Assembly: GCA_024401915.1 (NCBI GenBank) | Contig: JAKSKA010000040.1 | Span: 1 to 9,786, forward strand | Direction: 5' to 3' | Source: Bacteroidales bacterium | Lineage (GTDB): Bacteria > Bacteroidota > Bacteroidia > Bacteroidales > UBA932 | Length of the DNA stretch: 9,786 nt | In this document: one piece after another, positions 1 through 6,876 of the stretch | Numbering within the stretch: position 1 is the stretch's first letter | Layout of the letters: each line of letters begins with the position of its first letter | Notes under the pieces: model-generated | Told to the model about the DNA's origin: nothing | Seen by the model: only the letters and a program-made list of their open reading frames with translations | Database searches by the model: none | Program-made: the position numbers and the translations under genes

Positions 1-764
1 TCCGTATGCGCGAGTTCGAGCAGATGGAGATGCAGTTCTTCATCAAGCCGGGCACGGAGCTCGACTGGTTCGCAAAATGGAAGGAGCAGCGTATGAAGTG
101 GCACGTCAACATCGGTATGGGCGCTGAGAACTACCGCTTCCACGACCACGAGAAGCTGGCCCACTACGCCAACGCCGCCACCGATATCGAGTTCAACTTC
201 CCCTTCGGCTTCAAGGAACTCGAGGGTATCCACAGCCGCACCAACTTCGACCTCGGCAACCACCAGAAGTTCAGCGGCAAGAAAATCGAGTACTTCGACC
301 CTGAAGAGGGCCAGTCATATACCCCGTACGTCATCGAGACCTCCATCGGAGTGGACCGTATGGTGCTCGCAGTCCTGAGCCACTCCTTCGAGGAGGAGCA
401 GCTCGAGAACGGTGAGACCCGCGTCGTGCTCAGGCTGCCCGCGCCTCTCGCGCCCGTCAAGGCCGCAGTGCTTCCTCTCGTGAAGAAGGACGGCCTGCCC
501 GAGCTCGCGCAGAAGATCCTCAATGACCTGAAATTCGATTTCAACTGCCAGTACGAGGAGAAGGACTCCATCGGCAAGCGTTATCGCCGCCAGGATGCCA
601 TCGGCACGCCGTTCTGCATCACCGTGGACCACGACTCCCTTACCGACAACTGCGTCACCGTCCGGTACCGCGACACGATGGAGCAGAAGCGCGTGCCCAT
701 CAGCGAGCTGCGCGCTATGATAGACAAGGAAGTCAACCTCAACAACCTCCTGCGTAATCTCTAA
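1..764 (+). CDS. glyS: Glycyl-tRNA synthetase, single-chain (dimeric) type, 3' part only
   Basis: Cytoplasmic class II aminoacyl-tRNA synthetase that charges tRNA-Gly with glycine using ATP. The reading frame is open to the left edge (CGT before the first ATG at 6), so this ATG is internal and the N-terminal half is missing; about 254 residues remain of roughly 510 usual for the family. Visible in order, counting from that ATG: class II motif 2 (MREFEQMEMQFF, residues 1-12), the characteristic HDHEKLAHYANAATDIEF and EGIHSRTNFDL segments, motif 3 with its arginine (ETSIGVDRMVLAV), then the anticodon-binding domain from LPAPLAPVKAAVLPL to the end, including GKRYRRQDAIGTPFCITVD. This is the homodimeric, eukaryote/archaea-like enzyme used by Bacteroidetes, not the GlyQ/GlyS two-subunit form. 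The stop codon overlaps the next gene's ATG (TAATG), implying co-transcription and probable translational coupling. Symbol usage varies (glyS, glyQS). Confidence 0.97.
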   Translation, partial: RMREFEQMEMQFFIKPGTELDWFAKWKEQRMKWHVNIGMGAENYRFHDHEKLAHYANAATDIEFNFPFGFKELEGIHSRTNFDLGNHQKFSGKKIEYFDPEEGQSYTPYVIETSIGVDRMVLAVLSHSFEEEQLENGETRVVLRLPAPLAPVKAAVLPLVKKDGLPELAQKILNDLKFDFNCQYEEKDSIGKRYRRQDAIGTPFCITVDHDSLTDNCVTVRYRDTMEQKRVPISELRAMIDKEVNLNNLLRNL

Positions 765-1771
765 TGGAGACCTTTGCCGAACTCGGCCGCGTCGAGGCTG
801 TCAGGAAACTTTTCGAGGGAAGCGGATACGAAGCCTTCGGAGAACCCCTGTGGTTCGAGTCGAAGGAGCACGAATGCATCACGACGGCTTCTAAGTCTAT
901 GCTTGAAGGCGTGGACTTCGACCTCGTGTACTTCCCCCTCAAGCACCTGGGCTACAAGGCCGTGATCGCCGTCACAGGCGAACTCTATGCGGTCCTGGCC
1001 TCGCCGTGCACCCTCAGCGTCTCGCTAGGTGTCTCGGCGAAGCTCGACTATGCCCAGATACAGCAGCTGTGGTCCGGCATCGTGGCCGCAGCGCGCGAGC
1101 ACGGCTACAAGTCGCTCAGTCTCGACCTGCAGCCGTCGCGTAACGGGCTCACTATCAGCCTCAGTGCCACTGGAAGCCACCCCTGGGGCATAGAGCGCCC
1201 GAAAGCGCAATCAAAGGACCTCATCTGCATCAGCGGCAGTCTCGGAGCGGCATACCTCGGTATGCGGTTGCTCGAGCGTGGGAAACAGGGGTTCGAGAAG
1301 GGCGAGGCGATGAAGCAGGAGACGCTGGAGCAGCACAAGATGCTCGTTGGCGCTTATCTCAAGCCGGAACTCGGAGTCGATGTGCCCAAGGTCATCGGCG
1401 ATGCGGGAATCACCCCCACGATGGGCTATTTCATCACCCGCGGCCTTTCAGACACCCTGCTGCGCCTGACGCGCGACAGCGGCCTCGGAGCCAAGGTGTA
1501 CGCGGAGAAGATTCCTTTCGAGGGCGGCAGTTTCGACCTCGGCCGCGAACTGGACATCGATCCCGTTTCGGCGGCGATGAACGGTGGCGAAGACTACAAG
1601 CTGCTCTTCACCATTCCCATCTCACAGCTCGAGACCTTCCGCAAGGACTTCCAGGCCTTCGACATCATCGGCCATCTGGCCCTCCCGGAAGTAGGGGCGG
1701 TGCTGGTGACGCCGGAAGGAGTGGAACTGCCCGTTACCGCACAAGGCTGGAAAACAGACAATCAGTTTTAA
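764..1771 (+). CDS. ThiL-family (PurM/AIR synthase fold) protein with degenerate active site
   Basis: The 335-residue protein aligns from memory along its whole length with Bacteroidales thiamine-monophosphate kinase (ThiL), which phosphorylates TMP to TPP with ATP. Preserved landmarks: LEGVDFDLVYFPLKHLGYKA (residues 47-66), GLTISLSATG (128-137), KDLICISGSLGAAYLGMRLLER (151-172), LKPELGVDV, NGGEDYKLLFT (273-283) and the C-terminal AQGW. The residues that do the chemistry are mostly changed: the GDDAA metal/ATP motif near residue 33 is gone (ESKEHECITT), the following TTD aspartate is replaced (TTASKSM), the SDIYAM aspartate is Glu (TGELYAV, 71-77), GGDT is LDLQ (120-123) and IDISDGLS is YFITRGLS (222-229). 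The frame is intact and uses codons like its neighbours, so this does not look like a decaying pseudogene. It may be a paralogue with another role or a non-catalytic protein. Start fixed by the one-base overlap with the synthetase gene. Family membership is firm; kinase activity is doubtful. Confidence 0.85.
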   Translation: METFAELGRVEAVRKLFEGSGYEAFGEPLWFESKEHECITTASKSMLEGVDFDLVYFPLKHLGYKAVIAVTGELYAVLASPCTLSVSLGVSAKLDYAQIQQLWSGIVAAAREHGYKSLSLDLQPSRNGLTISLSATGSHPWGIERPKAQSKDLICISGSLGAAYLGMRLLERGKQGFEKGEAMKQETLEQHKMLVGAYLKPELGVDVPKVIGDAGITPTMGYFITRGLSDTLLRLTRDSGLGAKVYAEKIPFEGGSFDLGRELDIDPVSAAMNGGEDYKLLFTIPISQLETFRKDFQAFDIIGHLALPEVGAVLVTPEGVELPVTAQGWKTDNQF

Positions 1772-1783
1772 ATATTATAAAGA

Positions 1784-2413
1784 ATGAAAAAAATCATCAT
1801 CGCAATCAGTGCGTTCGTGCTTTCCGCATCCGCCGCTAATGCCCAGAGCATCCTTGACCTCCTCAAGGGCTCCGCAAACCAGGGTGTAGCATCCTCCCTG
1901 CTCGAGACCATCGGCAACGCCGTGGCCGGTACCATCAAGACCGTCGACCTCGCAGGCACCTGGAACTACGCAGGCGCAGCAGCTGCCGTCAGCACCGAGA
2001 ACGCCCTCACGGGCATCGCAGCCAATGCAGCAATGGGAACCGTCGAGACCAAGCTCAACGAGATCCTCGCAAAAGTCGGCATCAAACCCGGCAGCGCAAC
2101 CCTCACCTTCGGCTCCGATTACTCATTCACCCTCAAGACAGGTCTTATTCCCCTCAACGGAACCTGGACCCAGACTGAGAGCGGCGTGACCCTCAAGTTC
2201 GGCAAGGCCCTGACCTATCTTACCCTCGACGGTACCGTAAAGGCCACCACCAACGGCTGCGAGATTCTCTTCGACGGCACCAAGTTCCTCGGCTTCATCG
2301 AGAAGGTCGTCACTTACGCCGGCAAGATTAGCAAGAGCACCATCGTCAACACCGCAAGCACGCTGCTCAGCAGCGCCAAGGGTCTTGACCTCGGCCTTAA
2401 GCTTACGAAATAA
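1784..2413 (+). CDS. Secreted DUF4923-like lipocalin-sized protein
   Basis: A 209-residue exported protein of unknown function. Residues 1-20 form a clear signal peptide (KK, hydrophobic core, then AANA before Gln21) with no lipobox cysteine, so the product is probably periplasmic or surface-associated. The remainder matches what I remember of the Bacteroidales family DUF4923: an N-terminal helix-like stretch (SILDLLKG...LLETIGNAV), a DLAGTWNYAGAAAAVSTENAL segment (residues 55-75), a VETKLNEILAKVGIKPGSATLTF linker, then alternating beta-type sequence (YSFTLKTGLIPLNGTWTQTESGVTLKF) and a CEILFDGTKFLGFI/LLSSAKGLDLGLKLTK end. The repeated GTW pattern suggests a small beta-barrel. The gene lies 12 nt after the ThiL-like gene, with an A/T-rich leader and no TAnnTTTG box, so it may be read from upstream. 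Its codons are strongly biased to C-ending forms, which may indicate high expression. A strong hairpin follows 19 nt after the stop. Confidence 0.8.
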   Translation: MKKIIIAISAFVLSASAANAQSILDLLKGSANQGVASSLLETIGNAVAGTIKTVDLAGTWNYAGAAAAVSTENALTGIAANAAMGTVETKLNEILAKVGIKPGSATLTFGSDYSFTLKTGLIPLNGTWTQTESGVTLKFGKALTYLTLDGTVKATTNGCEILFDGTKFLGFIEKVVTYAGKISKSTIVNTASTLLSSAKGLDLGLKLTK

Positions 2414-2432
2414 TACAAATAATTGATTTTTG

Positions 2433-2473
2433 ATTTCGTACAATACGCGAGTCACTCGCGTGTTGTACGAAAT
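2433..2473 (+). repeat. Palindromic repeat copy 1; possible terminator or leader hairpin
   Basis: Near-perfect 41-nt palindrome: 2433-2451 pairs with 2455-2473 (19 pairs) around a 3-nt loop, TCA. The one imperfect pair, 2444/2462, is U.G in plus-strand RNA but A.C in minus-strand RNA, so the fold favours the plus transcript. The core 2445-2464 (acgcgagtcactcgcgtgtt) recurs identically at 4122-4141 and the left flank ttcgtaca also recurs. It starts 19 nt after the DUF4923 stop and ends 7 nt before the isomerase ATG. It could terminate the upstream transcript, although the following T-run is short, or fold in the leader of the next gene. The dispersed identical core suggests a REP-like intergenic element rather than a private terminator. 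Confidence 0.8.
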
Positions 2474-2480
2474 TTGTAGA

Positions 2481-3635
2481 ATGATTTCCCTGTTTTCACT
2501 TACTTCTTCCCTGCATAACGAGGTCCCGTCCCTGATGGAGGACCCGTTCATTGCCGGCATCGAAAAAGAACTCGGCGAACGCTTCGCGTATTGCGGCGAG
2601 GACTTCTCCAGCTACGGTTCCGCTGCCTGCGGTCTCATATACGTGCGCACCGGCGGAACAGAAGGCATCTTCAAGAGCCTTGACCTGAAGGGCGAAATCC
2701 GCCTTCTGGCCAGTGGACAGAGCAATTCGCTCGCTGCAGCGATGGAGATACTTTCTTATGTCAATGCGTCGGGAGGACGCGGGAAAATCTATCACGGCAG
2801 CCCCGCGGCCATTGCGCGGCAGCTCCGTTCGAATGCGGCGGACACTGTCCGCGCGAGCCGGTGGATACACCCCATCGGGCAGGATGTCAGTTTCGGCGGA
2901 GCAAGGCTCGGTGTCATCGGCCGTCCTTCGGACTGGCTGATCGCCTCGGATGTGGACTACGCCGGAGCGGCGGAGCGGCTCGGAGTGCAGCTGGTGGACA
3001 TCGATATTCGCGAGCTGGTGGAAAAAGTGCGGAAAAGCTCTTGCGACCTGCGCTCCTTCGAGGGATCAGAAGCCATACACGGCGCCCTTGTGGAAATGGT
3101 GAAGGAGCATTCCCTGGACGGACTGACCCTGCGCTGTTTCGACCTTCTCGACGCGCTCGGGAATACGGGCTGCCTGGCACTGGCGCGCCTCAATGCCGAA
3201 GGGACGGTTGCCGGCTGCGAAGGCGACATCCCCACGCTGCTCACAATGATGCTGGCCCGCAAGCGGACGGGCCAGAGCGGTTTCCAGTGCAACCTGAGCC
3301 GCATCAGCGGGAACGAACTGCTGTTCGCCCACTGCACCGTGCCGCTGTCGATGGTAAGCTCTTACCGCTACGCGACCCATTTCGAGTCCGGGATCGGCAC
3401 TGCGATAAAGGGGGAACTGCCAGAGGGACCGGTGTCAATAATCAAGATATCCCCGGACCTCGAGCGGATGGTGGAGATTCCGGCCGAACTTGTACGGAAC
3501 ACGTCGGAGGCCAATCTGTGCAGGACGCAGGTCGTGCTCCGCGTTGACGATATAGACAGCGTGGCCGACTACTTCCTGTCCGCTTCCCTGGCCAATCACC
3601 ACGTCATCTGCGGGCACAACCAATGCCACGAATAG
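2481..3635 (+). CDS. L-fucose/L-arabinose isomerase-like protein (COG2407 type)
   Basis: A 384-residue soluble protein resembling the sugar-isomerase superfamily that includes L-fucose (FucI) and L-arabinose isomerases. Recognised by: the N-terminal strand FSLTSSLHNE, IYVRTGGTEGIF (53-64), LLASGQSNSLAAAMEILSY (75-93), RLGVIGRPSDWLIASDVD (142-159), LRCFDLLDALGNTGCLALARL (217-237), CEGDIPTLLTMMLARKRTG (246-264; Glu247/Asp249 sit where the family keeps metal-site acids), LFAHCTVP (281-288), HFESGIGTAIKG (300-311) and C-terminal NHHVICGH. It is shorter than FucI (about 590 residues), so a substrate should not be assumed; no fucose or arabinose pathway genes are nearby. The frame is open back to a TTG at 2430, but that start would translate the hairpin. 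ATG 2481 preserves the first core strand, whereas ATG 2535 would remove it. It converges on greA with 7 nt between stops. Confidence 0.8.
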   Translation: MISLFSLTSSLHNEVPSLMEDPFIAGIEKELGERFAYCGEDFSSYGSAACGLIYVRTGGTEGIFKSLDLKGEIRLLASGQSNSLAAAMEILSYVNASGGRGKIYHGSPAAIARQLRSNAADTVRASRWIHPIGQDVSFGGARLGVIGRPSDWLIASDVDYAGAAERLGVQLVDIDIRELVEKVRKSSCDLRSFEGSEAIHGALVEMVKEHSLDGLTLRCFDLLDALGNTGCLALARLNAEGTVAGCEGDIPTLLTMMLARKRTGQSGFQCNLSRISGNELLFAHCTVPLSMVSSYRYATHFESGIGTAIKGELPEGPVSIIKISPDLERMVEIPAELVRNTSEANLCRTQVVLRVDDIDSVADYFLSASLANHHVICGHNQCHE

Positions 3636-3642
3636 CACTTCC

Positions 3643-4104
3643 TTAATCGATTTCTTCTATTTTCAATTCCATCACGCCGGCGGGCGCGTGAACCTCAACC
3701 ACCTCGCCCACGTGTTTCCCCATAAGCGCCAGGCCTATGGGTGATTTCAGTGAAAGTTTGCCCTGCTCCAGGTCCATTTCGTGCGGGCTGACTATGGTGT
3801 AGGTCATACTGACACCGGTGGCGACATTGGTGAACCTGACCTTGCTGAGCAGTGTGACCTGATCCTTCGGAAGCCGGCTCTTGTCTATAACCCTCGAGTT
3901 CTCCAGAACCCTCTGGAGGAAGCGTATCCTGCTTATTGTCTTGGCCTGGGCGGTCCTGGCCGCACGGTAGCCGCAGTTCTCGCTGAGATCCCCTTGTGCG
4001 CGGGCTTCCGAGAGATCGTCCTTCACCTTCGGATAGACCACGTAGATGAGATTGTCCAGTTCCGCGGCAATCTCGTCATAGCGTTCTTTTGAGAGGTATT
4101 CCAT
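3643..4104 (-). CDS. greA: Transcription elongation factor GreA
   Basis: A 153-residue cytoplasmic protein that binds the RNA polymerase secondary channel and stimulates cleavage of backtracked transcripts. The N-terminal coiled coil spans about residues 5-75, with the acidic tip motif GDLSENCGYRAA (38-49); Asp39 and Glu42, which coordinate the catalytic Mg, are both present. The C-terminal FKBP-like domain follows, with VRFTNVATGVSMTYTIVSP, KLSLKSPIGLALMGKHVGEVVEV and a short end ELKIEEID. Length is typical (about 158). The start is the ATG at the end of the 36-nt spacer after the upstream J-domain gene, a spacer largely made of the palindromic repeat; the gene is probably last in the amylase-djlA-greA transcript. 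GreB is the alternative paralogue, but the sequence and single-copy-style context fit GreA. Confidence 0.95.
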   Translation of the reverse strand: MEYLSKERYDEIAAELDNLIYVVYPKVKDDLSEARAQGDLSENCGYRAARTAQAKTISRIRFLQRVLENSRVIDKSRLPKDQVTLLSKVRFTNVATGVSMTYTIVSPHEMDLEQGKLSLKSPIGLALMGKHVGEVVEVHAPAGVMELKIEEID

Positions 4105-4112
4105 ATCGAAAA

Positions 4113-4141
4113 TTCGTACAGACGCGAGTCACTCGCGTGTT
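4113..4141 (+). repeat. Palindromic repeat copy 2 (shorter, REP-like)
   Basis: Second copy of the element at 2433-2473. The 20-nt core 4122-4141 is identical to 2445-2464, and ttcgtaca at 4113-4120 matches the left arm of copy 1, with one base (g) in place of at between them. The right outer arm is missing, leaving a 7-bp stem (4122-4128 with 4132-4138) and loop TCA. It occupies the gap between the J-domain gene and greA, and its last base is the first base (plus numbering) of that gene's stop codon, 4141-4143. In plus-strand terms both copies face the same way, but the flanking genes here run on the minus strand, so its orientation relative to transcription is opposite to copy 1. Confidence 0.75.
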
Positions 4142-4896
4142 CAATTTATCCCCCGTTCTTTCTTGATGGTGTCGTATGCCTCCTGGATCCTGCGGAATTT
4201 CTCCTCTGCGGCCTTCTGTACCTCCGGCCCGAGTGTGGCCACCTTGTCCGGATGGTTCTTCATCGCCAGGCGGCGGTACGCGGCCTTGACTTCGTCGTCG
4301 GTGGCGGAAGGGCTGATCTCCAGGACGGTGTATGCCGATTCGGCGCTGCGCCCGAACATTGCCAGCACGGATTCCGCATCGGAGGAGGCGATGCCTATCG
4401 CGGCCGCTATGGCCTGGAGCACGCTCCTCTCGGCGTCACAAACGTTCCCGTCGGAATTGGCAAGGTCGGCGAGGTAGTGGAATAGCTGGAGACGCTGCGA
4501 ATAGTTCATGTTCAGGGAAATCTGTGCCCCGACCTGATAGATGTTTATCTCCTTGCCGTTCAATTCGTTCAGGATGCGCATACCCTCGTCGACGGCTTGC
4601 GGACCAAAGTTGTTACGGATGAAATTCCGGACGTAGTCCATTTCGGACTGCAGGAATTTCCCGTCAGCACGGATCACCGCAGAAGACAGCACAAGCAGGC
4701 TGACCAGGAAACTGTTGCGCTGTTCGTCCGCGCTGTAGCCTCCAGTCCTGCCCTGGCCGGCATACTGACCGCCTGCCGACACAAGGACATCGATGCGGGA
4801 TTCGAACATCGACCCGATCAGCACGCCCAGCAGAGCCCCGATCGGTCCTCCGGCCGCCCATCCGAGCAGCCCCCCTATCCATTTGAATTTTCCCAT
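4141..4896 (-). CDS. TerB-like plus J-domain co-chaperone (DjlA-like)
   Basis: A 251-residue protein. Residues 7-30 form a glycine-rich hydrophobic segment (GGLLGWAAGGPIGALLGVLIG) with GxxxG spacing, as in the dimerising transmembrane segment of DjlA. A TerB-like helical domain spans about 55-185 (FLVSLLVLSSAVIRADGKFLQSEMDYVRNFI, then LFHYLADLANSDGNVCDAERSVLQAIAAAIGI, each with the DGxxxxxE-type acidic pattern). The C-terminal J-domain (about 188-248) has YTVLEISPSATDDEVKAAYRRLA and the invariant HPD at 215-217, needed to stimulate DnaK ATPase. By family analogy it is a membrane-anchored DnaK partner. Its ATG lies 10 nt after the amylase stop, so it is probably co-transcribed with it; greA follows. 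It could be named djlA, but orthology to the E. coli gene is not shown by sequence alone. Confidence 0.9.
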   Translation of the reverse strand: MGKFKWIGGLLGWAAGGPIGALLGVLIGSMFESRIDVLVSAGGQYAGQGRTGGYSADEQRNSFLVSLLVLSSAVIRADGKFLQSEMDYVRNFIRNNFGPQAVDEGMRILNELNGKEINIYQVGAQISLNMNYSQRLQLFHYLADLANSDGNVCDAERSVLQAIAAAIGIASSDAESVLAMFGRSAESAYTVLEISPSATDDEVKAAYRRLAMKNHPDKVATLGPEVQKAAEEKFRRIQEAYDTIKKERGIN

Positions 4897-4906
4897 ATTC
4901 CTGAAC

Positions 4907-6826
4907 TCACTTCACCTTGACGATCAAAGCCGACGTTGGCTGCAGAACAATTACGTCGCCCTTGGCGGTCACTTTGTACGTACCCTTGCCGGACATCATC
5001 ACCGGGATGAGCGGCTTGCCGGCCTTGAGCCCGGTCTGGGACGGGATGGTGACCGTCCTCTTCGCACCGGTGGGGTTCAGGGCCACAAGGAAGGTGTCGC
5101 TGCCGTCGCTGCGGGTGTACACCATAGGATAAGGTTGTGCCTCATTGAAAATCGGAGTCCACTTGCTGCTGCCCCAGAACGCCTTGTGTTCCTTGCGCAG
5201 GGAAATGAGCGCACGGGTCCAGTTCAGCAGCGATTCGGGATCGTTGTCCTGGGACTCGACGGTAATGGCTCCTTTTGCAGTCGGATTCTTGCACCCTTCC
5301 TCCTTCCATTTGAGATAGAGGGGATAGGATGTGGCCGGCGTCCACTCGGGGCAGACGGGAAGATACAGCTTTTCCGGAGCGCAGGAGCTGAAGCCGGCGT
5401 TGGCGCTGCCGTCCCACTGCATCGGTGAACGTCCGCCCGCGCGCTCCTTGCCGTTATGGTTGGCTCCCTCTAAGTTGGGAAGGTCCGCGAGGCTGCGGAT
5501 GCCAATTTCGTCACCATAGTAAAGGATGGGCAGCTGCTGGGTCAGAATCCACGCCATCGCAACTTTCAACTGGGCGGGATCATTGCGGACGCCGGTGTTG
5601 AAACGCAGGTGGTCGTGGTTGCCGGTGATGGAAGCGAAATAGCCCATATCCTTCGTCCATTCGATGGCGTCGCCATAATAATCATAGTACTTTTTCAGCG
5701 CACCGGCAGCGCTTATGCCAGCATCGATCTTGTCTTCTGTCCAGGGATTGCCATAAAGGTCTTTCAGGCTGGGCCGGCATCCGTCAAGCGAGAAATAACA
5801 GCCCCCGTCTGCCTGGTGCTTGTGGTCGAAATACATCTTGCGTACGGTGTTGCTCCTGCCGGCGGCGTTGAGGTACATATCCACGTTGAAACCTGCAGCA
5901 AGGCAGTATTTCGGGTCTCCCCATTCAGCCATAAGCACGTGGTCGGGGAACTCGCTATCCATCCAGGAGCGGATTTCACGCCAGAAAGCAAGTATCCCTT
6001 TCTTGTCCTTGTCTTTTTTGATAAGGCTGTTGGCCATATCCACGCGGAAGCCGTCCACTCCCTTGTTGAACCAGAAGGAGATGATGTCCTTCATCTCCTG
6101 CTTCACGGCTTTGGGACCGGGATCGTCCACTCCCTGCTCCCAGGGATTGGCAGGGTTGGGATTTGCGAAGCCGAAGTTCAGCGAAGGCTGGCAGGCATAG
6201 AAATTCTTCATATAGAATTTCGCCCTCCCGGCATCCTTGAGATATGACGCGTCCATCCACTTTCCTGTGGTGTTCTGCCAGATATCTCCCTGCTTCATCA
6301 TCTTCTCCAGCTCCTTCTCGGCCTTCTCGTCGGGAAGACGGTCGCTCCATATATAATAGTCGCTGTATTGCTGGTTGGCATCAGCCTCCATCGACTGCCT
6401 GAACCAGGGATGGTCCATCGAAGTGTGGCCGGGGACAAGGTCCAGGAACACCTTGATACCGCGCCTGTGGCACTCGTCAATGAGCTTCACCATATCGCTG
6501 TTGGTGCCGAAGCGGGGGTCCACCTTATAGTAGTCCTTCACGTCATACCCGCCATCGATCCATCCGGATACGAACAGGGGGTTGAACCAGATGACTTTGA
6601 TACCAAGGGATTCAATATAGTCGATCTTTGACAGAACACCGGGGATGTCGCCTATGCCGTTGCCGTCAGAATCCTTGTAAGACGAGGGATAGATCTGGTA
6701 TATGACGGCATTCTCGAGCCACTGCGGGCCCTTTGTCCACGTCTGTTGAAAGGAGCCGGGTGCCGGCTGCGCCAGAACCTGCAGGGATATGCAGATTGCA
6801 GAAAGTAAAATGAGAGTTTTTTTCAT
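4907..6826 (-). CDS. Periplasmic GH13 alpha-amylase family glycoside hydrolase
   Basis: A 639-residue enzyme with a signal peptide (residues 1-19, cut before Gln20; no lipobox), so exported. The (beta/alpha)8 GH13 barrel is clear: YQIYPSSYKDSDGNGIGDIPG near the start, region I DLVPGHTS (129-136, with Pro-Gly where VN is common), region II GFRVDMAN with nucleophile Asp263, region III LMAEWGDP with acid/base Glu301, region IV TGNHDHLRF with Asp405, then YYGDEIG. QPSLNFGFANPNP (213-225) stands where QPDLNWxNP is usual in alpha-glucosidase-type members. A C-terminal beta-sandwich begins near 565 (VYTRSDGSDTFLVALNPTG). The DSDGNGIGD loop is a calcium-binding-type motif. Substrate is likely an alpha-glucan or maltooligosaccharide; subfamily and linkage cannot be set from sequence. 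No SusC/SusD or regulator is adjacent, so it is not in a classical Sus locus. First gene of a likely unit with the J-domain gene and greA. Confidence 0.93.
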   Translation of the reverse strand: MKKTLILLSAICISLQVLAQPAPGSFQQTWTKGPQWLENAVIYQIYPSSYKDSDGNGIGDIPGVLSKIDYIESLGIKVIWFNPLFVSGWIDGGYDVKDYYKVDPRFGTNSDMVKLIDECHRRGIKVFLDLVPGHTSMDHPWFRQSMEADANQQYSDYYIWSDRLPDEKAEKELEKMMKQGDIWQNTTGKWMDASYLKDAGRAKFYMKNFYACQPSLNFGFANPNPANPWEQGVDDPGPKAVKQEMKDIISFWFNKGVDGFRVDMANSLIKKDKDKKGILAFWREIRSWMDSEFPDHVLMAEWGDPKYCLAAGFNVDMYLNAAGRSNTVRKMYFDHKHQADGGCYFSLDGCRPSLKDLYGNPWTEDKIDAGISAAGALKKYYDYYGDAIEWTKDMGYFASITGNHDHLRFNTGVRNDPAQLKVAMAWILTQQLPILYYGDEIGIRSLADLPNLEGANHNGKERAGGRSPMQWDGSANAGFSSCAPEKLYLPVCPEWTPATSYPLYLKWKEEGCKNPTAKGAITVESQDNDPESLLNWTRALISLRKEHKAFWGSSKWTPIFNEAQPYPMVYTRSDGSDTFLVALNPTGAKRTVTIPSQTGLKAGKPLIPVMMSGKGTYKVTAKGDVIVLQPTSALIVKVK

Positions 6827-6841
6827 ATGAATGGTATATTA

Positions 6842-6849
6842 CAAATATA
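6842..6849 (-). promoter_or_regulatory. Candidate Bacteroidetes -7 promoter box for the GH13 gene
   Basis: The minus strand reads TATATTTG, an exact match to the Bacteroidetes sigma-70-type -7 consensus TAnnTTTG, 15 nt before the amylase ATG, in the 50-nt gap after the antiporter stop. A TTTTG lies at 6862-6866 but only 12 nt away, closer than the roughly 19-20 nt expected for the -33 element, so only the -7 box is supported. The implied leader would be about ten bases. Confidence 0.5.
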
Positions 6850-6876
6850 TGAAAAAGTTCTCAAAACCACCTTATC

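Noticed and set aside
764..1771. ThiL-like gene as a frameshifted pseudogene
   Set aside because: The frame is open over the full family length with conserved segments at both ends; only motif residues are changed.
2430..2480. TTG start giving the isomerase a 17-residue N-terminal extension
   Set aside because: It would translate the palindromic repeat, and the family's first core strand begins at the ATG at 2481.
2861..3547. 228-codon plus-strand open frame inside the isomerase gene
   Set aside because: Arg/Gly/Pro-rich translation with no family features; an out-of-frame shadow caused by high GC.
2445..4141. Two repeat copies as a CRISPR array or as recombination attachment sites
   Set aside because: Only two copies 1.7 kb apart with ordinary genes between them, no cas genes, and no integrase or transposase in the window.
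5609..6247. 212-codon plus-strand open frame opposite the amylase
   Set aside because: The opposite strand carries an unmistakable GH13 enzyme; this translation has no recognisable motifs.
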